A stretch of 33,487 nt of DNA, taken from positions 1-33,487 of the forward strand of contig NZ_WRPO01000034.1 of NCBI RefSeq assembly GCF_009746585.1, written 5' to 3'. Within the stretch, counting starts at the first letter, position 1; each line of letters opens with the position of its first letter. The position numbers and the translations under genes were made by a program. Below, one piece after another: positions 16,259 to 23,523 of the stretch. The notes beneath the pieces are model-generated. The model did not search any database. It saw only the letters and a program-made list of their open reading frames with translations, and was not told the DNA's origin. This DNA comes from Novosphingobium aquimarinum (lineage in GTDB: Bacteria; Pseudomonadota; Alphaproteobacteria; Sphingomonadales; Sphingomonadaceae).

Positions 16259-16356
16259 CCCCCTTCCATACTCCGGATCGAGCGACCGTTCAAGGATGCG
16301 CGCTTCGCGCCACGGAATTGTTTTGCCTGGTGACGGCCCTTCAACTGGAGGGACGA

Positions 16357-17223
16357 ATGGGAACGCATACCTTGGGCAGCGCTCTGGATGGAGCGCTGGC
16401 GAACATCTGCGCGAAACCGCGCGGCACAAGCCCGGCGCGCCGCAAGCCGCGTTCGGGCGCGCCGCATCCCACCGGCGCGCGCGTGCTGCGTGGCAGCGTC
16501 GAGGCGGGGACGTTCGAGGAGGTCTTCTTCGTGCCCCCCGCCAAGGGCGAGACCGACCGGATGCTGCGCGCCGCTCGGCGCGGGCTTGATGCCGGGCGGC
16601 AGCTGAAGCGCGAAGCACGCCAGGGCCTGCGTGTGCTCACCGTGGCCGAACGGCTGCTGGGGACGCTGACGGCCGCGAGCGTGCGCGTCTTCGAGGAACT
16701 GCTGACGTTGGCGCGCCTCAATCGCGGCCGCGTGTTTCCAAGCTATGATCATCTCGCCCATGCGACCGGCCTTGGCCGCGCAACCGTGGCGCGTGCGCTG
16801 CGGATTCTGGAAGGCATAGGCTTCCTGGTGCGCCAGCGCCGCTTCAAGCGGATCGAGGCCGAGGGGCCGGGGCCGCGTTACGAACAGACCTCCAACGCCT
16901 ATCGGCCGATGCTGCCGGGGATGCTGCAGGCGTACCTGCCGCGCTGGATGCGCCCTGCCCCCCTGCCCGACGATGAAGCCCACCGCCGGGCAGACCAGGT
17001 CGAGGATGTGGCCCGCATGCGCGCACAGCTGACGTGCAGGGAATGGGCGCAGGCGACGGTCGACGGTCCGCTGGGCAAGGTTCTGGCGCGTCTCGGCGCG
17101 GCGCTGGATCGCCAGGAGCAGTTGTCGGAACGCGAGTCTCATTTCGATCCGGAACCGCTAACCGATTCTCACTCTATAGGTTTCATAAAGAGTTGGCCTA
17201 GTCGGCCAACACGCTTTGCCTGA
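16357..17223 (+). CDS. Winged-helix plasmid replication-associated protein
   Basis: A 288-aa DNA-binding protein. The central part has a clear winged helix: FPSYDHLAHATGLGRATVAR followed by ALRILEGIGFLVRQRRFKRI (about 125-165). The N-terminus is basic and GC-rich (residues 1-60) and the C-terminus polar. Genes of this kind follow repA and its iterons in sphingomonad plasmids and are annotated as helix-turn-helix or replication proteins; the exact role is not established. The ATG at 16357 has GGAGGG just upstream; an ATG 13 codons earlier (16318) lacks a ribosome site. The leader overlaps a candidate antisense RNA. Confidence 0.75.
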   Translation: MGTHTLGSALDGALANICAKPRGTSPARRKPRSGAPHPTGARVLRGSVEAGTFEEVFFVPPAKGETDRMLRAARRGLDAGRQLKREARQGLRVLTVAERLLGTLTAASVRVFEELLTLARLNRGRVFPSYDHLAHATGLGRATVARALRILEGIGFLVRQRRFKRIEAEGPGPRYEQTSNAYRPMLPGMLQAYLPRWMRPAPLPDDEAHRRADQVEDVARMRAQLTCREWAQATVDGPLGKVLARLGAALDRQEQLSERESHFDPEPLTDSHSIGFIKSWPSRPTRFA

Positions 17224-17412
17224 CGGCCGCAATCCAAAAACGTCGTAAAGCCCCTGCTAAAACCTCTCAAAACCGCAGATGCCGAAGCGCCGCTACGCGG
17301 CGCAGTGCTTCCAGAGGAACCAGGCGGATCTGGCGGTTCGCGTCTGCGATGTGAGGATCGGGGCGAAGGCAGTTCTTCAAGCTCCCTTGCTTACAAACCT
17401 TGCGCCGCAATA

Positions 17413-17437
17413 GGATATCCATTGGCTATCGATAGCC
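17413..17437. promoter_or_regulatory. Adjacent palindromes upstream of parA
   Basis: GGATATCC (17413-17420) and GGCTATCGATAGCC (17424-17437) are two perfect palindromes within 25 bp, about 90 bp before parA. The wider spacer (17224-17525) holds no gene. Sites like these upstream of par operons usually bind ParA, its partner or both, as operator or centromere. Confidence 0.5.
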
Positions 17438-17525
17438 TTTCCATATTGTATGCCTTGCGCAATCGACAGCCTGTCTCTAGCCTATGGCAAGCCTTTCTCG
17501 GACAACACTGAGGGAAATTTCAAGA

Positions 17526-18209
17526 ATGCCCGCAATTTCGGTCGCCAATCCCAAGGGCGGAGCCGGCAAGACCACGCTGACCTTCGTGCTCGCCTGCGAA
17601 CTGGCCCGCAGCGGCGCCTCGGTCGCGGTGATCGACGCCGATCCCAACGCGATCATTGCGGGGTGGAGCCGCAAGCGCACCGAGCAGGGCAAGGCCATTC
17701 CCTTCGAGATCATCACCGGTCCCAAGGAGTCCGAACTGGTGCGCCTGATCGACCAGCACACCGCCAGCCACGATTTCGTGCTGATCGACCTCGAGGGCAC
17801 CGCCTCGCGCATGACTTCGCGCGCGCTGGCCCGTTCGCACCTGGTGCTGATCCCGTTCAACCTCTCGCCGATCGACGCGGAGCTTGCCGCCAACGCGGTC
17901 GGCCTGATCCAGGAAGAGGCCGAGGCGCTGGGCCGCGATATCCCGTTCCGCCTCGTGCGCAGCCGCGACAATGCCGCGATGCAGACCAAGACCGCGCGCC
18001 GGATCGTCACCGCCATCGACGAGGCCAAGCTGCCGCTGCTGTCGGTTGGCCTGGTCGAGCGCGCGGCGTTCCGCGACGTGTTCGATTTCGCCGCCACGCT
18101 GGAAGAGCTCGACGAGGCGACGACCTCGGGCGTGCCCGCCGCCAAGGCCAATGCCTACGAGATGGCGCGCGCCGTGCTGCAAGCGGTGCAGGAGGAGATG
18201 GCACAATGA
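17526..18209 (+). CDS. parA: ParA-family partition ATPase
   Basis: A 227-aa Walker-type ATPase that segregates plasmid copies along the nucleoid. The deviant Walker A motif NPKGGAGKTT carries the signature first lysine; DADPNAIIAGW and DFVLIDLEGTASRMTSRAL give the A' and B motifs. The short length without an N-terminal regulatory helix-turn-helix places it in the type Ib class, in which the small partner protein is usually the repressor. The ATG at 17526 was chosen because the family N-terminus starts there and GAGGGA lies upstream; an ATG at 17484 is also in frame. Its stop overlaps the next gene by 4 nt. Confidence 0.92.
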   Translation: MPAISVANPKGGAGKTTLTFVLACELARSGASVAVIDADPNAIIAGWSRKRTEQGKAIPFEIITGPKESELVRLIDQHTASHDFVLIDLEGTASRMTSRALARSHLVLIPFNLSPIDAELAANAVGLIQEEAEALGRDIPFRLVRSRDNAAMQTKTARRIVTAIDEAKLPLLSVGLVERAAFRDVFDFAATLEELDEATTSGVPAAKANAYEMARAVLQAVQEEMAQ

Positions 18210-18571
18210 GCGGCTATGGCTTCGGCAAGAAACCCGCAAAGGATGACGGGGCAGGGGAGGGCAAATCGGATCGCCTTGACCTTACCGGGATCGAGCGCAA
18301 GCCGGTGGTCGTCGATCCGGCGCGCGAAGAGGCGGCCTTGGCCCGCGGCGCCGCACTCGGCTTCGTCGACCGCAGCCCCGGCCGCGACGAACCCGCGCCT
18401 CCGAGCACGACCCGGCGCCGCCGCCGACCGGCACAGCCCCAAGCCAGCGTCTTCATCAAGGGGCCGCAGGACACGCTCGACTGGTTCGTCGAATACACCA
18501 ACCAGCGCGGGCATCGCTCCTACTGGGAAGCCCTCGAGGAATTCCGCGCGATGGTGGAGGGGAAGGGCTGA
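18206..18571 (+). CDS. Probable ParB-like partner of ParA
   Basis: A 121-aa basic protein coupled to parA by an ATGA overlap and preceded by GGAGGAG. It has no ParB/Srx domain. A polar N-terminus and an arginine patch (TTRRRRRPA, about 69-77) lead to a folded C-terminus with DTLDWFVEYTNQRGHRSYWE (about 93-112). Type Ib plasmid partition systems use small DNA-binding partners of this size, often ribbon-helix-helix proteins; this role is inferred from position only. A long dyad follows the gene at 18630-18663. Confidence 0.68.
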   Translation: MSGYGFGKKPAKDDGAGEGKSDRLDLTGIERKPVVVDPAREEAALARGAALGFVDRSPGRDEPAPPSTTRRRRRPAQPQASVFIKGPQDTLDWFVEYTNQRGHRSYWEALEEFRAMVEGKG

Positions 18572-18629
18572 CGGGTTGTAAGCTTGGACGTGCGTTTGAG
18601 CTTGCAAGAGTCTGAAAATAAAATGCTGC

Positions 18630-18663
18630 CTAAAGACGCCTAACGCTGGTTAGGCGTCTTTAG
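18630..18663. other. Perfect 15-bp dyad after the par genes
   Basis: CTAAAGACGCCTAAC (18630-18644) and GTTAGGCGTCTTTAG (18649-18663) pair perfectly around a 4-nt loop. No T-run follows, so besides termination of the par operon a role as centromere (parS) is possible. Confidence 0.6.
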
Positions 18664-18666
18664 AAT

Positions 18667-18694
18667 GTTCAGGAAGTCGGCTAAATTCCTGAAC
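18667..18694. repeat. Second dyad after the par genes
   Basis: GTTCAGGAA (18667-18675) and TTCCTGAAC (18686-18694) are perfect 9-bp inverted arms with a 10-bp spacer, directly beside the 15-bp dyad. Two neighbouring dyads downstream of parA and its partner suggest a protein-binding array. The rest up to 18800 is AT-rich without a gene. Confidence 0.5.
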
Positions 18695-18806
18695 GCAACG
18701 AGCGCGATAAGAGAGATATTTAGGATCGCTAAAGGATATCTAAAATATAGCCTCTAGGTATGCCTGATCCTTGGGAACGAGATTGCCTCTTGATCGCAAC
18801 AGATTT

Positions 18807-18836
18807 GAGTGCATTATACGAATAAGGAGTGCACTC
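18807..18836. promoter_or_regulatory. Operator-like dyad before the ParS-like antitoxin
   Basis: GAGTGCA (18807-18813) and TGCACTC (18830-18836) form an inverted repeat, and GAGTGCACTC (18827-18836) is itself a palindrome touching the start codon. A TATACG word lies between the arms. This fits autoregulation of the toxin-antitoxin operon by the antitoxin. Confidence 0.55.
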
Positions 18837-19187
18837 ATGCTTGCCTCGTTTCTCGACGATATCCGCGAAGGCGATCTGATCGCGCCGCGCCGCATGGCCG
18901 AGCGGCTGCGCTTGCCCATGACTCGCTTGTCGCGCCTTGCCCGGCTCAATCGAAACACCATGATCAGCCGGCCAGAAAGTCCGGCGGTGCAGGAAAAGCT
19001 CGGCCAGATCGCGCGGATCATCACGCACGCCGCACAGCTCGCTGGGGACGAGGCGCGCGCGATCATCTGGTTTCGTCACCAGCCCCTGCCAGGCTGGAAC
19101 CGCACCGCCGAGGAACTGGTCGAGGAAGGTCTGGCGCGCGAAGTGCTCGACGATCTCGATCGCCACGCCGAAGGCGTTTATTCCTAA
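18837..19187 (+). CDS. parS: ParS-like (DUF2384/Xre-MbcA) antitoxin
   Basis: A 116-aa antitoxin that would bind and block the RES toxin encoded next, and repress its own promoter. The N-terminal region (about 15-45) is helix-turn-helix-like, with LIAPRRMAERLRLPMTRLSR; the C-terminal toxin-binding part has IIWFRHQPLPGWNRTAEELV (about 77-96). The ATG at 18837 follows AAGGAG with a 7-nt gap; an ATG 22 codons earlier has no ribosome site. A second ParS-like gene of identical length, split by the transposon, lies at 23935-24184 plus 973-1077. The name follows ParST of Sphingobium and must not be confused with a parS centromere. Confidence 0.85.
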   Translation: MLASFLDDIREGDLIAPRRMAERLRLPMTRLSRLARLNRNTMISRPESPAVQEKLGQIARIITHAAQLAGDEARAIIWFRHQPLPGWNRTAEELVEEGLAREVLDDLDRHAEGVYS

Positions 19188-19218
19188 GGGCGGAGAAGCT
19201 GCGGGGAGGGCAGGGGCA

Positions 19219-19755
19219 ATGCCATCCCCGTACCCCATGCGGCCGCTGCGCACGACGCTCTGGCGCATGCTGGCGATCCGCTACCAGCGCGATCCACTTT
19301 CGGGTGAGGGCGCGCGCCTGCTCGGTGGCCGCTGGAACGCGCGCGGCAGGCCCGCGCTCTACCTCGCGACCGACCCCGCCACCGCCGTTGCCGAATTCTA
19401 CCAGGGCCTGCCCAAACCCGGTACGCTCGCCCCCTATCGCCTCGAGGCCGGTGCCATCGCCGATCTCACCGACGGCGCCGGCCGCCCGCATGACGCCAGC
19501 GTCGAACACGCCTGCAACGCCGCCTGGAAAGCCATGGCCGCCCGCGCCAAGCCACCCCCCAGCTGGGATCTCGCCGAAACCCTGATCGCCGCCGGCGCCC
19601 AAGGCGCGCTCGTCCCCTCCACCCAGAACCACGGCGGCACCTGCCTCGTCCTGTGGCACTGGCACGACGGCGCGGGGGAGGGGGCGGGGGAAGGACAGGG
19701 CGAGGGCGCCGCGCTGACCTTGCTCGATCCCGAAAAGTCGCTGTTGAATGCGTAA
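19219..19755 (+). CDS. parT: RES-domain toxin (ParT-like ADP-ribosyltransferase)
   Basis: A 178-aa toxin of the RES family. Characteristic parts are LWRMLAIRYQ, GGRWNARGRPALYLATDPAT and AVAEFYQG with the conserved glutamate (about 13-65), and ALVPSTQNHGG with the conserved serine (about 132-142). RES toxins use NAD+: some degrade it, while Sphingobium ParT transfers ADP-ribose to phosphoribosylpyrophosphate synthetase. Which activity this one has cannot be told from sequence. A Gly/Glu-rich insert (about 153-164) lies near the C-terminus. The ATG at 19219 follows a GGGGAGGG stretch, 31 bp after the antitoxin. An ADP-ribosylglycohydrolase fusion gene converges on it. Confidence 0.85.
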   Translation: MPSPYPMRPLRTTLWRMLAIRYQRDPLSGEGARLLGGRWNARGRPALYLATDPATAVAEFYQGLPKPGTLAPYRLEAGAIADLTDGAGRPHDASVEHACNAAWKAMAARAKPPPSWDLAETLIAAGAQGALVPSTQNHGGTCLVLWHWHDGAGEGAGEGQGEGAALTLLDPEKSLLNA

Positions 19756-19793
19756 ACCTTCACAAGCAAAAGCGGATATAGCCGTGACGGATT

Positions 19794-19838
19794 TTCCGGC
19801 GCCGGATAAACCGGCACCGGGAAATCCGGCGCCGGACA
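19794..19838 (+). repeat. 15-bp imperfect tandem repeat after the RES toxin
   Basis: Three 15-bp units, CCGGCGCCGGATAAA, CCGGCACCGGGAAAT and CCGGCGCCGGACAAC, lie end to end in the 133-bp space between two convergent genes. In the frame opened by an ATG at 19748, which overlaps the toxin stop, they encode Pro-Ala-Pro-rich pentapeptides. The frame runs on antisense to the next gene, so a protein is doubtful; a bidirectional hairpin terminator is also possible. Confidence 0.5.
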
Positions 19839-19888
19839 ACCCGTCATTCACGTCAAGACCAAGGATCGACGACGCCCTGTCACGCGTC

Positions 19889-21364
19889 CTACATCCCAGT
19901 ATCCTCGAGCAGTCCCATAGCCATCGCTTCTATGCGAGCTTTCCAAGCCAACCGCTCGCGCCATTCGCCAGGAATGGCGGATGCCCCCCAGGCGGCTCCC
20001 GCGAGCTGGCCGGTGATCGCGGCAGTGGTATCGGCATCCTCGCCGAGATTGGCCGCTGTAAGGATGGCCTGTTGGAATGTACCACTGCAGCCGATGGACC
20101 ATAGCGAAGCCTCAAGGCTGTGCGCGACATATCCGCTCGCCTGGACCTCGTGCCGAGCCTTGCCGCGCCACGATCCCCGGCAGATCGCTTCTATGTGTCC
20201 TGACAAGCCCTCGGGGCAAGTGCGCAGGATTTCGCCGAGCGGGCGGCCGTCGATAGCGTCGGCCAGCATCTGCGCCCAGGCGACACAGGCCTCGACTGCC
20301 TCGGGCGCGGCGTGGGTGGTGCGGCTCTGCCGCGCGGCGACGTCGACCAGCTTCGTGCGGTCGCGGTGGAAGCGGATCGCCACCGGAGCCAGGCGCATCA
20401 GGCTGCCGTTGCCGGCGCTGGCAGGGTCGGTTGATCCCGCCACCGGGTCGCCGCTGTGCCGGAAGCGCGAGAGCGCGGCCGAGGTTGTCGTGCCGATGTC
20501 GAAGCAGCGCTGATTGTGCGAGTAGGTCCCCTCGTCGCGCCAGCTGACGAAGCGGCGCATTAGATCGGCCTCGTCGAGATCGTCGATGTCGCACAGGCTG
20601 TCGGCCAGTGCGAGCGCCATCGCGGTGTCGTCGGTCCATTCGCCGGGCGCGAGACGGAAGGGGCCGCCGCCGATCATGTCGGTGAGGAGTGGGTAGCTAT
20701 CTCGCGCCCGAAACTCGAGCGTGGTGCCCACCGCATCGCCGACCGCGAGGCCCAGCAGCGCGCCCATCGCGCGGTCGCGGATAGCCGAAGCACTGGTGTC
20801 GCGGATCGAGGGCGCAACCGGCCTGCAGGCGCGCACGTGGCGTTCCTGCTCGCGCGTCTCGATGGCGCCGGGCCGCGTTTGGCGCAGTTTGCGGATCACC
20901 TCGTCCGGCTCTTCGCCTAGCTCGACGAGCAGCCGGGCGGCCACGGTACCAGCGCGGCCGAGCCCACCCTTGCAGTGGATCAGGACATCGAAGCCGCAGG
21001 CAAGCCGGTGGCGCAGTTCGGCTCCCGCGCTTGCCCACGCCGCCTCGAAGGCCTTGCCTGGCGCGGTGACGTCGCGGATCGGCAAGTGATACCAATCCAT
21101 GTGCCGCGCCGCCACGGCCTCGCCCATGTCAGACACCTGCAATGCGGCCAGTTCGTGCTCCTCGATGAGGGTGACGACGACGCAGGCGCCCCAGTCATGC
21201 ACGGCATCGAGATCTGTGGCGAGATCACGGCTCCATTGCCCGCTCATCGCCGAGGCCTGGGTCTTGCCGGGGCAAAAGGTCACGCCGATGCGGCCGCCGA
21301 CCGGAGTGGTCAGCGTGGCGATCTGCAAGGGGTGTGAGTGGCTGGTTCGGATAGGCTGCGTCAT
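19889..21364 (-). CDS. Dual-specificity phosphatase / ADP-ribosylglycohydrolase fusion
   Basis: A 491-aa two-domain protein. Residues about 15-180 are a cysteine phosphatase of the CDKN3/dual-specificity type, with the CX5R loop HCKGGLGRAG (Cys131, Arg137) and an upstream Asp in PIRDVTAP (Asp98). Residues about 193-490 are an ADP-ribosylglycohydrolase (DraG/ARH) domain with metal-binding motifs GLAVGDAVGTTLEF, GEWTDDTAMAL (244-246), NGSLMRLAP and GEDADTTAA (441 onwards); all expected acidic ligands are present. ARH enzymes remove ADP-ribose from proteins or nucleic acids. Its placement next to a RES toxin suggests reversal of the toxin's mark, which is inference. AAGGAG precedes the ATG at 21364; a 106-bp divergent promoter region is shared with the gene at 21471. 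Confidence 0.87.
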   Translation of the reverse strand: MTQPIRTSHSHPLQIATLTTPVGGRIGVTFCPGKTQASAMSGQWSRDLATDLDAVHDWGACVVVTLIEEHELAALQVSDMGEAVAARHMDWYHLPIRDVTAPGKAFEAAWASAGAELRHRLACGFDVLIHCKGGLGRAGTVAARLLVELGEEPDEVIRKLRQTRPGAIETREQERHVRACRPVAPSIRDTSASAIRDRAMGALLGLAVGDAVGTTLEFRARDSYPLLTDMIGGGPFRLAPGEWTDDTAMALALADSLCDIDDLDEADLMRRFVSWRDEGTYSHNQRCFDIGTTTSAALSRFRHSGDPVAGSTDPASAGNGSLMRLAPVAIRFHRDRTKLVDVAARQSRTTHAAPEAVEACVAWAQMLADAIDGRPLGEILRTCPEGLSGHIEAICRGSWRGKARHEVQASGYVAHSLEASLWSIGCSGTFQQAILTAANLGEDADTTAAITGQLAGAAWGASAIPGEWRERLAWKARIEAMAMGLLEDTGM

Positions 21365-21470
21365 GACTTGGTCTCCTTAGCTGTTGATGGCAAAGGAATA
21401 TCCGGGCCGGCGGCGCACAGGTTGGTCGCTCGGGATTTTTCGCGGGGAGACGGGGCATGGGGGGCACGTG

Positions 21471-22079
21471 ATGCGCAAGGCGATAGGCTTCTACTGGACG
21501 CTGCCTGTGCCTTGGGCGCAGTTCAACGCCGTCGATCCGCACGACATCGACAAGGCCGCCGCGCAAAGCCGGACCATCGCCATGCAGCGCCGGATCGTGC
21601 GCGACTATGCCCAGAGGGAGTTCGAGATTCTCGAGGAATCCGCGCATATCGAACTGGCACCCGACCGTGGCACCGAAGAGTTCGTCTCCGGCCTCACGAA
21701 GCTGATTGAGCGGGCGCGGGCGCTGGAAGCGACAATCCTCCTCGTCGATTTCGGCGCGGCGACCCACCAGCGCACGCACCAGCATCTACAGAAGCTGCTG
21801 GACCAGAACGCCGACCTGTTTCTGCCGATCTGGCCGGGCGACGATCAGACCCAAGGTCTGGTCGCCCACTTCGGCCAATGGCGCGAACGTCAGACGGAGT
21901 GGACCAGCGGCAAGTCAGCTCGTGTCGCCAAGGCCCTCGCCCGCGCCGAGCAGCTGCTGGGCCAGGGCGCCACGCTAGGCAAGGCAGCGCTGGCATTGGA
22001 GACCGAAGGCCTGCGCAGTGCCACCGGCAAGCCTTGGACCGCCGCCGGCCTGCGCCAGGCAATCAAGGCGAAGACCTGA
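21471..22079 (+). CDS. Serine-recombinase-like protein without the usual catalytic serine motif
   Basis: A 202-aa protein whose layout recalls serine recombinases. The N-terminus MRKAIGFYWTLPVPWAQFNA stands where YxRxSTxxQ is expected. A nucleotide-binding-like middle follows (IERARALEATILLVDFG, about 80-100), then a C-terminal helix-turn-helix typical of recombinases, ALETEGLRSATGKPWTAAGL (about 178-197). The nucleophilic serine is therefore absent, and the protein may act as a DNA-binding regulator. The ATG at 21471 was chosen because GGGGGG lies just before it and the domain starts there; a frame to 21384 is possible. It is divergent from the phosphatase/ADP-ribosylglycohydrolase gene, suggesting common control. 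Confidence 0.65.
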   Translation: MRKAIGFYWTLPVPWAQFNAVDPHDIDKAAAQSRTIAMQRRIVRDYAQREFEILEESAHIELAPDRGTEEFVSGLTKLIERARALEATILLVDFGAATHQRTHQHLQKLLDQNADLFLPIWPGDDQTQGLVAHFGQWRERQTEWTSGKSARVAKALARAEQLLGQGATLGKAALALETEGLRSATGKPWTAAGLRQAIKAKT

Positions 22080-22140
22080 GCTGAGGGCAGGGCCGCTGGC
22101 AGGCGCGCGCCGAATATAGCGCTGAACCCTGGACTGCACG

Positions 22141-22302
22141 CTACTCGCCGGATGATCTGATCAGGGCCTTGATCGAGGCAGCCGTGATCCGCGTCGCGCC
22201 CAGGATATTCACTCTTTTCAGCTTCTTCTGGTTCATTAGCTTGTTGATCGTGCTGCGGCTGCATTTGAGAAGCTTCTGGGCCTCTTTGACGGTCTTCAGC
22301 AT
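22141..22302 (-). CDS. Small helix-turn-helix protein, copy 1 (excisionase-like)
   Basis: A 53-aa MerR/excisionase-type DNA-binding protein: VKEAQKLLKCSRSTINKLMN followed by QKKLKRVNILGATRITAAS. The fold would place the recognition helix at residues 14-25 and a small wing at 29-41. It is a paralogue of the gene at 23584-23748, with about half the residues identical, the same strand and the same start MLKT. AAAGG precedes the ATG. Proteins of this type control excision, plasmid transfer or replication genes. Confidence 0.75.
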   Translation of the reverse strand: MLKTVKEAQKLLKCSRSTINKLMNQKKLKRVNILGATRITAASIKALIRSSGE

Positions 22303-22618
22303 TGCATTCGCCCTTTCTGCACTTTGGCACTCACGGAGGTCTCGTGGTGCCCTGCCACGGGCGCTGGGGAGCGGGCTGAGCGCCCGGTATTTTTCGCAAG
22401 TTCGCGGGATGGCAGGAAGGCTTTCCCGAACGTGAGGCACGAGTTCCGGTTCAACTTGAAACTCGCGCAAACGTGTCCGCGGATGTATGCGACAGTACGC
22501 AACTGTTTGCCCATTCTTGCGGACGGCCTTGGGGAAGGTGTTTGAGATCAGTATCTTATGACGATCGTTCGACGGCCCGCCTTATAGGCCCGCTGTTTTT
22601 CCGGTGAGGTCTGTATAG
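22303..22618. promoter_or_regulatory. Divergent intergenic region with dyads (316 bp)
   Basis: Lies between HTH copy 1 (leftward) and HUH gene B (rightward); no gene is supported. It holds two stacked dyads: CGTGG (22343-22347) with CCACG (22355-22359), and GGGCGCT (22359-22365) with AGCGCCC (22379-22385). These are good operator candidates for the small HTH protein. The leader shares a TTGGCACTCAC-like word with the leader of HTH copy 2. Confidence 0.45.
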
Positions 22619-23335
22619 ATGCCGCAGGAAGATCGATCAGATGCCCACCCCAGAGGGGCCTGGGGTGGTGCCCGCCGTTTGCCGGGACAGAAAACTTCGT
22701 CGCTGACCTTCGCGACATGCCAGCGCTTGCTTGCTGCCGTTGACCGGGCTGAAGCAAAGGGCAAACCGCTCAATATCAAGGTCGATATCAGCTGGGAGCA
22801 TGGCGGCGTGCCGGAAAGGCAAGTGACGCTTGCCACGCAGATCCTGGTCCGGAAGGTGCGCGACTGGATTCGAAAACATGACGGCCCGCTGTGCTGGATC
22901 TATGTCCACGAACGCGGCGTTCGGGTTGGGGCGCATGTGCATATGCTGCTCCATCTGAAGCGAGATCTGATCAAGCCATTCCGCAAGGCCACCAGACATT
23001 GGGTTATCGCCGCGTTGCCTGGGGGACGGTACATCAGGGGCACGATCAGAGCCGAAAGGCTTCGCGGCGCTTTCGCGAAAGATGGCGTATCGGACGCGCT
23101 CTATCGTCACGATCTGCAGCGCCGGCTCCAATACATGCTGAAGGCGGCGGACCCGACACGCAAACGCGAACTGGGTTTTGACGACGCACCGCCGACCGGC
23201 ATTCGCTGGGGCCAGAGAAGCACCGTCTACGGCCGCCGCGCCGGATGGTGGCAGGAAAGGGCAGGTACGCGTGATAGTCTGATAGGCATTACGGCCGAAC
23301 CAGATCCCAGCGATCAAGGCGAACGCTTGGGCTGA
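22619..23335 (+). CDS. HUH/YxxK Rep-like protein, copy B
   Basis: A 238-aa protein with the marks of a rolling-circle Rep or related nickase: a hydrophobic strand WIYVHERGVRVG leading to HVHMLLHL (His106, His108), and LQRRLQYMLKAAD with Tyr172-x-x-Lys175. The metal-binding histidine pair and the tyrosine-lysine motif are in the order and spacing expected of HUH nucleases. No helicase domain is present. GGTGAGG precedes the ATG. The gene is flanked by two paralogous HTH genes and followed, 80 bp after its stop, by a cluster of seven GGTTGTC/GACAACC words and a long dyad, so it likely acts there. Named family not identified. Confidence 0.68.
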   Translation: MPQEDRSDAHPRGAWGGARRLPGQKTSSLTFATCQRLLAAVDRAEAKGKPLNIKVDISWEHGGVPERQVTLATQILVRKVRDWIRKHDGPLCWIYVHERGVRVGAHVHMLLHLKRDLIKPFRKATRHWVIAALPGGRYIRGTIRAERLRGAFAKDGVSDALYRHDLQRRLQYMLKAADPTRKRELGFDDAPPTGIRWGQRSTVYGRRAGWWQERAGTRDSLIGITAEPDPSDQGERLG

Positions 23336-23414
23336 AGCCAGGTCGCAGGACCACATCCTGCATCGGGATGCAGAGGCGTTGCCGTGGAATTGCGCCGATT
23401 TTAGGACGCTTTGC

Positions 23415-23518
23415 GACAACCTCGAGACGGAAAGGCCGGGTTGTCCGCAGAACCCGTGGTTGTCGCCAGCAGGTTGTCGGGCGGGGGTAAAGACAACCAG
23501 GTTGTCGCTGTGACAACC
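23415..23518. repeat. Iteron-like cluster: seven GGTTGTC/GACAACC words
   Basis: Exact 7-bp words are at 23415 (GACAACC), 23439, 23458, 23472 (GGTTGTC), 23492 (GACAACC), 23500 (GGTTGTC) and 23512 (GACAACC). Those at 23492-23506 form the palindrome GACAACCAGGTTGTC. A given 7-mer is expected only about four times on both strands of the whole plasmid, so seven in 104 bp is far from chance. Such arrays bind replication initiators, relaxosome proteins or partition proteins. Confidence 0.8.
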
Positions 23519-23523
23519 TGTCA

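Noticed and set aside
16255..17142. 295-aa minus-strand open frame opposite the winged-helix gene
   Set aside because: No recognisable domain or ribosome site; the plus-strand gene has both, and the opposite frame stays open only because of high G+C.
17450..18571. 373-aa open frame spanning parA and its partner
   Set aside because: Its first part is an out-of-frame reading of parA. Only the last 121 codons, from the ATG at 18206, are a real gene.
23415..23518. CRISPR array
   Set aside because: The repeated word is only 7 bp, occurs in both orientations and has irregular spacing, and no cas genes are present; it is an iteron-like array.
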